Source: Candidatus Omnitrophota bacterium (lineage in GTDB: Bacteria > Omnitrophota > Gorgyraeia > B26-G9). From it: a stretch of 5,786 nt of DNA. Position 1 is the first letter of the stretch, and each line of letters starts with the position of its first letter. The translations under genes were made by a program, and so were the position numbers. This document shows positions 1-5,786 of the stretch, in pieces. The stretch lies in NCBI GenBank assembly GCA_003645745.1, contig QNCH01000110.1, positions 1-5,786 on the forward strand. Direction: 5' to 3'. The notes below the pieces were generated by a model, which saw nothing but the letters and a program-made list of their open reading frames with translations, was not told the DNA's origin and searched no databases.

Positions 1-942
1 AGGACAATCAAGCTGATAACACGGAATTTTACAACCAATATTTTTTTGTAAAAGCACTCCTTTCCCCTTGCCAACAGGACCTGTTAGCTCTATTGATGTA
101 GGCCCAAAAATACAGACAGTATTAGCGCCAACAGCTCTAGATATATGCATTGGGCCTGAATCTGCTGAAACAACACAAAAAGAATCCTGCATTATCGCGG
201 CAATCTGAGTTAAATTTGTCAGGCCGCACAAATTTAACGGTTTATGCGTCATCTTTGAAATAATTTGTTCTGCTAACTCCTTATCCTTTTTAGCTCCGCT
301 GATGATGATTTTTACTTCACAACGCGTAATTAATAAATCTGCTAAAAGCGCAAAATTCTCTACTGGCCAACGTTTTAACTGCCAATTTCCGCCTGGATTA
401 ATTACGATAAATTTATCATTTTTTTCCACCTTGTTTAACTGTAAGATTTTCTTTGCTATTTTTCGGTTATTTACGTCAATAAAAAATTCGCAATTCCTAT
501 CTTGTGTTTGTATGCCGCATTTTTGCAAAAGATAAAGAAAATAATCAATTTTATGCACAGGTTTTTCAGGCAAATCAATTGCCTGTGTAAGGATACAACC
601 TCTTCTTTTAGTATTGTAGCCAATACGTTCAGGAATGGCTGAGAGGTAGCCGATTAACGCTCTTTTAAAAGACTGGTGCAAAATATAAACTCGCGTAAAT
701 TTCTTATGCTTTAATAATTTTATAAATTTAAATTTTTGCCAGATTAATTTGTGTTTGTTATATTCATCATAAATAATCAGCTCATCAATATTTGGATTAT
801 TTTCTAATATTTCCGCGCATCTTTTAACTACCAAACAAGCTATGTACGCATTAGGATTACTTTTTCTTAATGCTTTAATCGCAGGCGTAGAGAATAAAAC
901 ATCTCCCAGCCAGTTGACATTAATTACCAAAATGCGTTCCAT
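1..942 (-). CDS. waaF: WaaF-like lipopolysaccharide heptosyltransferase (GT9), 3' end cut by window edge
   Basis: This gene starts at ATG 942-940 and is open to base 1: 314 codons are visible and roughly 30 or more are missing. The family transfers heptose from an ADP-heptose donor to the LPS inner core in the cytoplasm. Visible signs, by residue: the GT9 N-terminus WLGDVLFSTPA (11-21), whose Asp14 matches the proposed catalytic base; SFKRAL followed by IPERIGY (91-109), a WaaF-type pattern; NPGGNW then KRWP (182-193); ADSGPMHIS (260-268), the donor-site loop; and FGPT (279-282). A cysteine cluster (C304, C308, C313) lies at the cut end. The start follows the deacetylase stop by two bases. 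A GAAG five bases upstream, inside the deacetylase gene, can serve as ribosome site. GT9 membership is near certain; heptose and acceptor specificity are inferred from family likeness. Confidence 0.9.
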   Translation of the reverse strand, partial: MERILVINVNWLGDVLFSTPAIKALRKSNPNAYIACLVVKRCAEILENNPNIDELIIYDEYNKHKLIWQKFKFIKLLKHKKFTRVYILHQSFKRALIGYLSAIPERIGYNTKRRGCILTQAIDLPEKPVHKIDYFLYLLQKCGIQTQDRNCEFFIDVNNRKIAKKILQLNKVEKNDKFIVINPGGNWQLKRWPVENFALLADLLITRCEVKIIISGAKKDKELAEQIISKMTHKPLNLCGLTNLTQIAAIMQDSFCVVSADSGPMHISRAVGANTVCIFGPTSIELTGPVGKGKGVLLQKNIGCKIPCYQLDCP

Positions 943-944
943 AA

Positions 945-1724
945 TTACTTCTTTATCCTGCGATCTTTAAAAAACGTATAATACCCGGAAATTTGTGCCC
1001 AAAAGATAAACAAATCATCCGCTGAATCTGAAATACGAATTCTACGAATCGCGAATAAATCATTTAAAGCGGTTTCCTTACCCGGATGTGTAGCACAAGC
1101 AGCTTTGTACCCATTTAGTTTTAAAATTTCCTTAGAGACTGCGTTAAAAGAACCGCAAGGATAACAAAAATATTTTATTTCTGTTTTTAATTTTGATTCT
1201 AAACGTTTCTTCGACTCCCTGCCCTCTGTATCAATTTCACCAATTGTTAATTTATCTAATTCTTTATGACTCAGTCCATGGCTTTGAATACTAAATAATA
1301 TATTTTTATTTAACTCCTCAATCTGCTGCCAATTCATCACTTCGTGGTTGCCAACCCAGTCAGTAACCACAAAAAATGTTGCAGGCATTCCATAACGCAA
1401 CAATATTGGATAAACTGTGGTATAATTATTTTCCATACCATCGTCAAAAGTAAGCACAACAGATTTCTTCTTTGGTTTCTTTCCTGATTTTAATAAATCA
1501 ACATATTTATCTAATGAAATTACCTGATAATTATGCTCCTTTAAAAAAAGCATTTGTTTTTCAAAAGTCTCAGGAGTAACACTCAAACATGATTTTTTAG
1601 CATTGTTATCCACATTATGATACATAAGCACTGGAACAGAATATACTATCTTTAGATACCACAATGCTACAAAAATAAAACCTAAAATCAAAAAAATACT
1701 TACAATAATTTTTTTCTTCATCAT
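945..1724 (-). CDS. Membrane-anchored polysaccharide deacetylase (NodB homology domain)
   Basis: The 259-residue protein has a lysine-rich start and one hydrophobic segment (about 6-27) with no lipobox, which suggests a signal anchor with the catalytic domain outside the inner membrane. NodB signs: PVLMYHNV (31-38), LTFDDG (91-96; D94 as base, D95 as metal ligand), SHGLSH (148-153; H149 and H153 as metal ligands), and FCYPCG (186-191), where relatives usually read PYG, so C190 replaces Tyr. W132 fits the following aromatic position. The family removes N-acetyl (sometimes O-acetyl) groups from sugars with a divalent metal. All expected catalytic and metal residues are present, so it should be active. 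It overlaps the preceding GT4 gene by ATGA and sits two bases before the heptosyltransferase gene. The likely substrate is the glycan built by this cluster, but peptidoglycan or another polymer cannot be excluded. Two ATGs in tandem make the exact start uncertain by one codon. Confidence 0.9.
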   Translation of the reverse strand: MMKKKIIVSIFLILGFIFVALWYLKIVYSVPVLMYHNVDNNAKKSCLSVTPETFEKQMLFLKEHNYQVISLDKYVDLLKSGKKPKKKSVVLTFDDGMENNYTTVYPILLRYGMPATFFVVTDWVGNHEVMNWQQIEELNKNILFSIQSHGLSHKELDKLTIGEIDTEGRESKKRLESKLKTEIKYFCYPCGSFNAVSKEILKLNGYKAACATHPGKETALNDLFAIRRIRISDSADDLFIFWAQISGYYTFFKDRRIKK

Positions 1725-2794
1725 CCCCCCACTTTATTATAAACATGTTCAACTTTATCAACCATTTGTTCTATATTAAACTTGTTTTCCACGTCCTGCC
1801 TTGCCCTCTGGCCAAGCCGCATAGCCATTTTTCTGTCACGCATAAGCTTTATAATAGCAGAAGCAAGCAGATCACTATTTTCAGGAGGAACCAGCAATCC
1901 TGAAAGATTATCTTTAACTATAGACGGAATCCCACCCACATTTGAAGCAATAACAGGCAATCCGCAAGCTTGAGCCTCAAGGATAGACAAACCCAACCCT
2001 TCTTGAGAAGAAGGCATCACAAAAATATCTATTTCATTTAAAACTTCTGTAGTATTTGTCACTGAAGGGAGGAAAAACACTTTATCCTTTATTTTTAATT
2101 GTTCAGCCTGACGAACTAAAGCGTATTTTATCCTGCCTTCGCCAAAAATAAACAAACGCGCGTCAAAAAACTTCTGGATAACTTTGGCCATAGCCGCGAT
2201 TAAATATTTGTGCCCTTTTACTGAAGACAGCCGCGCGACAATGCCGACAACCCGCAAAGAGGAAATGCTATCTGTCTTTTTTTTCAGCGTTTTAAACTGC
2301 TCTATATCTATGCCATTAGGAATTAAAACAATTTTTTCTTCAGACAGAGCAAAATCAACTTTTAAATGCTCTCTTACCGCGTCACTAACAGCAATAACTT
2401 TCTCTCCCCAGCAAGGCAAAAAACGCCTGCCTATATTCTGCTTAAAAAAACCATGGCAAGTAGTAATAAAAGGAACTTTTGTTATCTTACTCAAATAATA
2501 AGCTAACACTTGAGTAACCCTTGTATGTGCATGGATAACATCAATATGATTTTTCCTGACAAATTTTAAAAGCTTAAATATGCTAAAAAAAACCAGGGGG
2601 CTCAATTCAAACTTTGTACTAATTGGAATCTGAATATGCTCAAAACCTTTTTCCTGCAATTGCAAAAGCATATCACCGCCAGCAGAAGCTAAATAAATAT
2701 GATGCCCCTTTTCTTCCAATAACTTAGACAAAGAAACAGTATATGAACTTATCCCGCCGTAATTTAGGTGTGTTGTGACAAAAAGTATATTCAT
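1721..2794 (-). CDS. GT4-family glycosyltransferase (GT-B fold)
   Basis: This 357-residue protein is of normal GT4 length and complete. It should be a cytoplasmic or membrane-associated retaining glycosyltransferase using a nucleotide-sugar donor. Visible signs: the glycine loop GGISSY (13-18), HAHTR (88-92), TCHGFF (112-117), IPNGID (158-163), VARLSSVKGH at the start of the donor domain (186-195), and the EX7E motif from E265 to E273 followed by ACGLPVIAS. It resembles the GT4 half of the upstream fusion at all of these positions, so the two are probably paralogues. Its ATG overlaps the fusion's TGA by four bases (ATGA), and it overlaps the deacetylase the same way. A TGGA eight bases upstream, inside the fusion gene, can act as ribosome site. 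Sugar specificity cannot be read from the sequence. Confidence 0.93.
   Translation of the reverse strand: MNILFVTTHLNYGGISSYTVSLSKLLEEKGHHIYLASAGGDMLLQLQEKGFEHIQIPISTKFELSPLVFFSIFKLLKFVRKNHIDVIHAHTRVTQVLAYYLSKITKVPFITTCHGFFKQNIGRRFLPCWGEKVIAVSDAVREHLKVDFALSEEKIVLIPNGIDIEQFKTLKKKTDSISSLRVVGIVARLSSVKGHKYLIAAMAKVIQKFFDARLFIFGEGRIKYALVRQAEQLKIKDKVFFLPSVTNTTEVLNEIDIFVMPSSQEGLGLSILEAQACGLPVIASNVGGIPSIVKDNLSGLLVPPENSDLLASAIIKLMRDRKMAMRLGQRARQDVENKFNIEQMVDKVEHVYNKVGG
1725..1730 (-). promoter_or_regulatory. Hexa-G ribosome-binding candidate for the deacetylase
   Basis: Six G residues lie directly before the tandem ATG ATG of the deacetylase gene, inside the last codons of the GT4 gene. They can pair with the anti-Shine-Dalgarno sequence using a wobble pair. 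They touch the first ATG, whereas the second ATG (1721-1719) lies three to five bases away. Initiation at the second ATG, giving 258 residues, is therefore slightly favoured. The ATGA overlap suggests translational coupling to the upstream gene. Confidence 0.4.
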
Positions 2795-4881
2795 CTCTTT
2801 TTTCCATCCAATAAAGTTGATATCGCCTGAAAAACTTCATTAATACTAATACTTCGCATACAATCTTTGCGCGTACAAAAAGATTTATAACATGGAGAAC
2901 ATTCAGTCTCTTTTTTTATTAAAACAAATTTTTCCGCATAAGGCAAATGCTTCTGCGGATTTGTAGCCCCAAAAAGAGCAACAAACGGCGTTTCAACTGC
3001 GGCAGCTATATGCAAAGGAGCACTATCCACACTAAGAAAAACAGCGCATAAATCAATTAACGCGCATAGCTGCCTTAAAGATGTTTGTCCAGCGCAATTA
3101 ATTGCTTTAGAACGCATCAAAGAAATTATATTAGCAATTTTCTCTTTATGTTCTAAAATACCTGTAAACACTATTTGAGCATTAAACTCTCTGGCCAGCA
3201 TATCAGCGACACCTGCATAACGTTCTATAAGCCATGCTTTGCTCTGCCAACGCAAACTGGCAAAAGCATTAATCCCAATTAACGGGTATTTCAGACTAAA
3301 ACTATAGCTTTCGAGCAATTTTATAACTTCTTTTTTCTTTTGTTCACCAACCTGTAATTTAAGTTTTTTGTCAACAAGATTTATATTTAAAAATTTTAAT
3401 AATTGAAACTGATGTGTTATTGGCCCAACATTAGACATTTTATCAATAATGCCGGATTTAAGCAAAAAACCAAATTTTTTATTTCTGTAACCAAGATGCT
3501 TTTCTGCTCCGCATAAAAACCCCAGGATATGGCTTAATTTATTATTTTGAAAATCAATAATTAAATCAAACTTTTTTTTACGTAATAATAAAGTCTTAGC
3601 AAATACTTCAATTAGGCCTTTATTTTTCAGACAAATTAATTGATTTATATCCGGGCATCCTAATAGAACATCCTTAAATTTATCCAATACTAAAACTTCA
3701 ATCTCAGCTTTTGGAAACTTTGCCCGCAAAGCCCTTAAAGCCGGAGTGATTAAAATCACATCACCTAAAGAGCCAAATTTAATTACTAAAATCCGTTTAT
3801 TTTCTAAAACTTCCCTATACACAGCAATAGTTTTATCTGCAAGAGTATTTAAAGAGAATCTTTCCTGTACATCATTTTTTAAATTAGCCGCTAACTTTCG
3901 CGCCAAACCCGGCTCTTTCAAAATCCTGATTATTTCACATTCTAATCCGTAAACATCAGCAGGAGAGACTAAAAGGCCATTATGGTTATGTTCTATAATT
4001 TCTGTAATCCCGCCAATTTTGCTTGCTATTACAGGCACACCAACAGCTCCAGCTTCAATAATCACTCTTCCGAAACCTTCCAAATATGTACTTGGAAGCA
4101 CTAACAAATCAAGTTTACTCAAAATCCCAGGGATATTCTGCGCATTAGATAAAAACTCTATTTTATTGTTTAAATTAAGTCCAGCAATAAGTGCGCATAA
4201 TTGTTTAAAATAATTTTGTTTATTTTTTGCTGCAGCGCCAATAACTATAATTTTAGCATTCGGAAACTCCTTTAATATCCGCGGCATAGCTTTAAAAAGA
4301 TATGTATGGCCTTTAATCTGAGTAATTCTGCCAACAATACCGATAATTTTTTCCTTAGCATTATTTTTTACAAAAAACCCTCTAAATTTAAATTTTTCTA
4401 AATCCAGCCCGCGATAAATAAGCCTTATTTTATGTTCAGGAACTTTAAAATCACGCCTCATATGCTGAGCAATGGTATTGCTAATCGCAATCACAACTTT
4501 GCCAAACCCCATAACCTTACTAAAAAAATGATTACTATAATAACCATGGCAGGTTGTAACAAATTCAGCTCTTGTTTTTTGCAGGGCAAAAAAACTAATC
4601 CAGGCAGGAACCCTGCTGCGCGCATGCACAAGATCAATATCTTCCCGATTAATTATTTCTCTAAGTTCAGAAACAAGCTTAAACATAACAAATAAAGATT
4701 TTTTATGCACAGCTAAAGTGTAATGTTTTACAGATAAAGCCTCTAATTTAGAAACCAAACTACCGCCGGAAGACACAACTACAGCCTTATGGCCTGCTTT
4801 GGCCAATTCTTTAGCTAAATCTAATGTGCCTGTTTCTACTCCGCCAGCCTCAAGCGCTGGAAGAACCTGTAAAATATTCAT
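2791..4881 (-). CDS. GT4-GT9 bifunctional glycosyltransferase fusion
   Basis: From ATG 4881 this encodes 696 residues carrying two complete glycosyltransferases. The GT4 half (about 1-360) shows GGVETG (13-18), HARSR (86-90), TCHGYY (110-115), VGRITQIKGH (183-192) and an EX7E pair E268/E276. The GT9 half begins at about residue 362 with KRILVIKFGSLGDV; Asp374 of LGD matches the family's proposed catalytic base. It continues to the D-S-A-P-L-H donor loop (D619, H624), FGATNP (637-642) and a C-terminal cysteine cluster (C661, C664, C669, C674). No linker and no Met separate the halves, and the frame is unbroken. The GT9 half is heptosyltransferase-like; neither specificity is known. An in-frame ATG at 4974 would add 31 residues, but these are translated repeat sequence and precede a textbook GT4 N-terminus (MNILQVLPALEAGGVETG), so 4881 is preferred. 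Its stop overlaps the next GT4 start (ATGA). Confidence 0.92.
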   Translation of the reverse strand: MNILQVLPALEAGGVETGTLDLAKELAKAGHKAVVVSSGGSLVSKLEALSVKHYTLAVHKKSLFVMFKLVSELREIINREDIDLVHARSRVPAWISFFALQKTRAEFVTTCHGYYSNHFFSKVMGFGKVVIAISNTIAQHMRRDFKVPEHKIRLIYRGLDLEKFKFRGFFVKNNAKEKIIGIVGRITQIKGHTYLFKAMPRILKEFPNAKIIVIGAAAKNKQNYFKQLCALIAGLNLNNKIEFLSNAQNIPGILSKLDLLVLPSTYLEGFGRVIIEAGAVGVPVIASKIGGITEIIEHNHNGLLVSPADVYGLECEIIRILKEPGLARKLAANLKNDVQERFSLNTLADKTIAVYREVLENKRILVIKFGSLGDVILITPALRALRAKFPKAEIEVLVLDKFKDVLLGCPDINQLICLKNKGLIEVFAKTLLLRKKKFDLIIDFQNNKLSHILGFLCGAEKHLGYRNKKFGFLLKSGIIDKMSNVGPITHQFQLLKFLNINLVDKKLKLQVGEQKKKEVIKLLESYSFSLKYPLIGINAFASLRWQSKAWLIERYAGVADMLAREFNAQIVFTGILEHKEKIANIISLMRSKAINCAGQTSLRQLCALIDLCAVFLSVDSAPLHIAAAVETPFVALFGATNPQKHLPYAEKFVLIKKETECSPCYKSFCTRKDCMRSISINEVFQAISTLLDGKKR

Positions 4882-4892
4882 TGTAAAACAAA

Positions 4893-4896
4893 CCTT
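4893..4896 (-). promoter_or_regulatory. Weak Shine-Dalgarno candidate (AAGG) for the fusion gene
   Basis: AAGG lies 11 bases before ATG 4881, a slightly long spacing. No better site precedes ATG 4974, whose upstream bases are occupied by a hairpin. It gives modest support to the 4881 start; the stronger argument is protein homology. Confidence 0.35.
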
Positions 4897-4904
4897 ATTT
4901 AAAT

Positions 4905-4957
4905 TAAATTCCCGCAATCCCCATTTGTCATTCCCGCAATCTTTTAGCGGGAATCTA
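4905..4957 (-). repeat. GCGGGAAT palindromic repeat with duplicated right arm
   Basis: On the minus strand, ATTCCCGC (4954-4947) is followed after nine bases by its complement GCGGGAAT (4937-4930). A second GCGGGAAT lies at 4915-4908. The 12-base unit GATTGCGGGAAT occurs twice (4941-4930 and 4919-4908), 22 bases apart. The left arm can pair with the near copy (8 bp, 9-base loop) or the far copy (11 pairs, 4957-4947 with 4915-4905, one of them G-T), but not with both at once. It is GC-rich against AT-rich surroundings and resembles short dispersed palindromes (REP or MITE-like) known from many bacterial genomes. It lies in the gap between the ELM1 and fusion genes, ending about 24 bases before the fusion start. 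No T-run follows either arm, so it is not a typical intrinsic terminator. Whether it is dispersed cannot be seen from one copy. Confidence 0.7.
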
Positions 4958-4958
4958 T

Positions 4959-4990
4959 ATTCAGAATTAACCATTCAGGCTTTTCTGAAT
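4959..4990 (-). repeat. ATTCAG/CTGAAT inverted repeat with two alternative right arms
   Basis: On the minus strand, ATTCAG (4990-4985) can pair with CTGAAT at 4978-4973 (6 bp, 6-base loop) or with a second CTGAAT at 4964-4959. The element lies in the same gap, just before the GCGGGAAT palindrome in the direction of transcription and 37 bases after the ELM1 stop. The stem is short and AT-rich with no T-run after it, so a terminator role is doubtful. It may be part of the same composite repeat or chance. Confidence 0.35.
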
Positions 4991-5027
4991 AACCGTTTTA
5001 ACAAAAAATTACCAGTTTACTCATTAA

Positions 5028-5786
5028 TTATTTATTTAGCAGTAAAATTTTATTCCTTATTGCCTGGTCTAACGCACTTTGATTATCAAGTTGTTTAAGT
5101 TGATACTGTTTATTTTTAAAGTCCATTAAACTATGATAAATAGCATCTGGAGATGACATTCTAATTATACCTGTTTTCTGCAAGTCTTCAAGGAACAAAC
5201 GGTGTTTTGATTTTTTATTTTTTCGCCTCTTTTTTGGCAAAAACACAATTGTATACGCGCCTGAACTTGCTGTTTCAGAAACCATAGAAATGCTTTCTCC
5301 TGAAGTAATCACCACGTCACATAATCCTAATATTGCGCCAACAGCAAATTCAGGATTAAATTGATTAGCAAAAACCTTAAAAATACACCGCTGATATTGT
5401 GCTAAAGCTTTGTCCAAATACTGCTCAACATCTTTTGGGGTTCTGCGGGAAGTTGAAATTAACAATTCCGCGTTAAACTCCACTAAAAACTTTTTAACCT
5501 GTCCAAGCACATTTTCCATAACTTTAGCGCTTAGCAAATAATCTGTGGAATTGCCGCCAATCAAAAGCCCTATTTTTAGACCTTGTTTAATTTTTATATT
5601 TTCTTTAAATTCTCTGACACTGCGCGCAATATACTCAGAATCAATTAAATTTAGGGCGCCTTTTGTAATCAAAATATTACCACTCGATTTAACCCTGTCA
5701 TGCGCTGGAATAATTGCCAGATCAAAATTACCTGCATTAAAAGGAACAGGCTTCATTACACTAATAATTTTAGCTGAATTTTCCAG
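5028..5786 (-). CDS. ELM1-family protein (mitochondrial fission ELM1-like), 5' end cut by window edge
   Basis: The frame is open to base 5786, giving 252 visible residues. Ten codons lie upstream of the first ATG (5756) with no stop, and family likeness runs across it, so that ATG is internal and the true start lies outside the window; family members are usually somewhat over 300 residues. Visible signs, numbered from ATG 5756: P-V-P-F followed by FDLAIIPAHDR (11-21), then NILITKGALN; LIGGNSTDY (65-73); STSRRTP (100-106); and TSGESISMVSETASSG (151-166), the most telling block. A lysine/arginine-rich stretch (about 174-185) follows. Plant ELM1 acts in mitochondrial fission, but the bacterial role is unknown. 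The family is thought to be GT-B-like, so a glycan or nucleotide-sugar function is plausible here but inferred. It is followed by a 146-base gap, so membership in the downstream operon is likely but less certain. Confidence 0.85.
   Translation of the reverse strand: MENSAKIISVMKPVPFNAGNFDLAIIPAHDRVKSSGNILITKGALNLIDSEYIARSVREFKENIKIKQGLKIGLLIGGNSTDYLLSAKVMENVLGQVKKFLVEFNAELLISTSRRTPKDVEQYLDKALAQYQRCIFKVFANQFNPEFAVGAILGLCDVVITSGESISMVSETASSGAYTIVFLPKKRRKNKKSKHRLFLEDLQKTGIIRMSSPDAIYHSLMDFKNKQYQLKQLDNQSALDQAIRNKILLLNK

Noticed and set aside
302..535. Plus-strand open frame of 77 codons
   Set aside because: It lies antisense inside the WaaF-like gene, whose minus-strand frame carries clear GT9 motifs throughout; no family resemblance in the plus-strand peptide.
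1782..2498. Two plus-strand open frames (1782-1973 and 2184-2498)
   Set aside because: They are antisense to the stand-alone GT4 gene and show no recognisable motif or ribosome site.
3780..3810. Assembly or frameshift artefact joining separate GT4 and GT9 genes
   Set aside because: The frame is continuous with sensible residues on both sides, and no stop or start is visible in this frame at the junction; an artefact cannot be wholly excluded without reads.
3746..4695. Three plus-strand open frames (3746-3952, 4019-4213, 4432-4695)
   Set aside because: All are antisense shadows within the GT4-GT9 fusion gene.
4908..4941. CRISPR repeats (two copies of a 12-base unit, 22 bases apart)
   Set aside because: There are only two copies, the unit is too short, and no array or cas gene is present; it is better read as a duplicated arm of a palindromic repeat.
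4973..4990. Rho-independent terminator after the ELM1 gene
   Set aside because: The stem is only 6 bp and AT-rich, and no T-run follows on the minus strand, so it does not meet the usual pattern.
4882..5027. Promoter for the fusion-gene operon in the 146-base gap
   Set aside because: AT-rich hexamers exist, but I found no -35/-10 pair with proper spacing that I would defend by eye.
4799..5098. Plus-strand open frame of 99 codons across the intergenic gap
   Set aside because: It begins antisense to the fusion's N-terminus, runs through the repeats and ends antisense to the ELM1 gene; the peptide looks like repeat translation, not a protein.

Overview
The window is one stretch of a surface-glycan (lipopolysaccharide core type) assembly locus. 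Every supported gene lies on the minus strand, so transcription runs from high to low coordinates. In that order the genes are: an ELM1-family protein cut by the right edge (5786-5028); a 146-base gap carrying inverted and direct repeats (5027-4882); a GT4-GT9 fusion glycosyltransferase (4881-2791); a stand-alone GT4 glycosyltransferase (2794-1721); a membrane-anchored NodB-type polysaccharide deacetylase (1724-945); and a WaaF-like heptosyltransferase (GT9) cut by the left edge (942-1). The last four genes are packed like an operon: two successive four-base ATGA stop/start overlaps, then a two-base gap.

The two GT9 domains and two GT4 domains fit stepwise addition of sugars, probably heptose/LPS-core-like, to a lipid acceptor at the cytoplasmic face of the inner membrane. 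The deacetylase probably trims N-acetyl groups from the glycan on the far side of that membrane. The ELM1 protein has no settled bacterial function. Its family is thought to resemble GT-B enzymes, and its place here suggests a glycan role.

The organism is probably a Gram-negative (LPS-bearing) bacterium with an AT-rich genome and lysine-, asparagine- and isoleucine-rich proteins. The ELM1/GT4/GT9 mix, the fusion and the GCGGGAAT-type palindromic repeat remind me of uncultured lineages such as Omnitrophota. That placement is an impression, not something the sequence proves.

Two coordinate points matter. The longest reading frame of the fusion gene starts at 4974, but its first 31 residues are translated repeat DNA, so the better start is 4881. 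Both edge genes are incomplete: the right-hand one is open to base 5786, and its first ATG (5756) is internal. I see no RNA genes, CRISPR array, transposase or phage gene, and no gene-free stretch over 300 bases.
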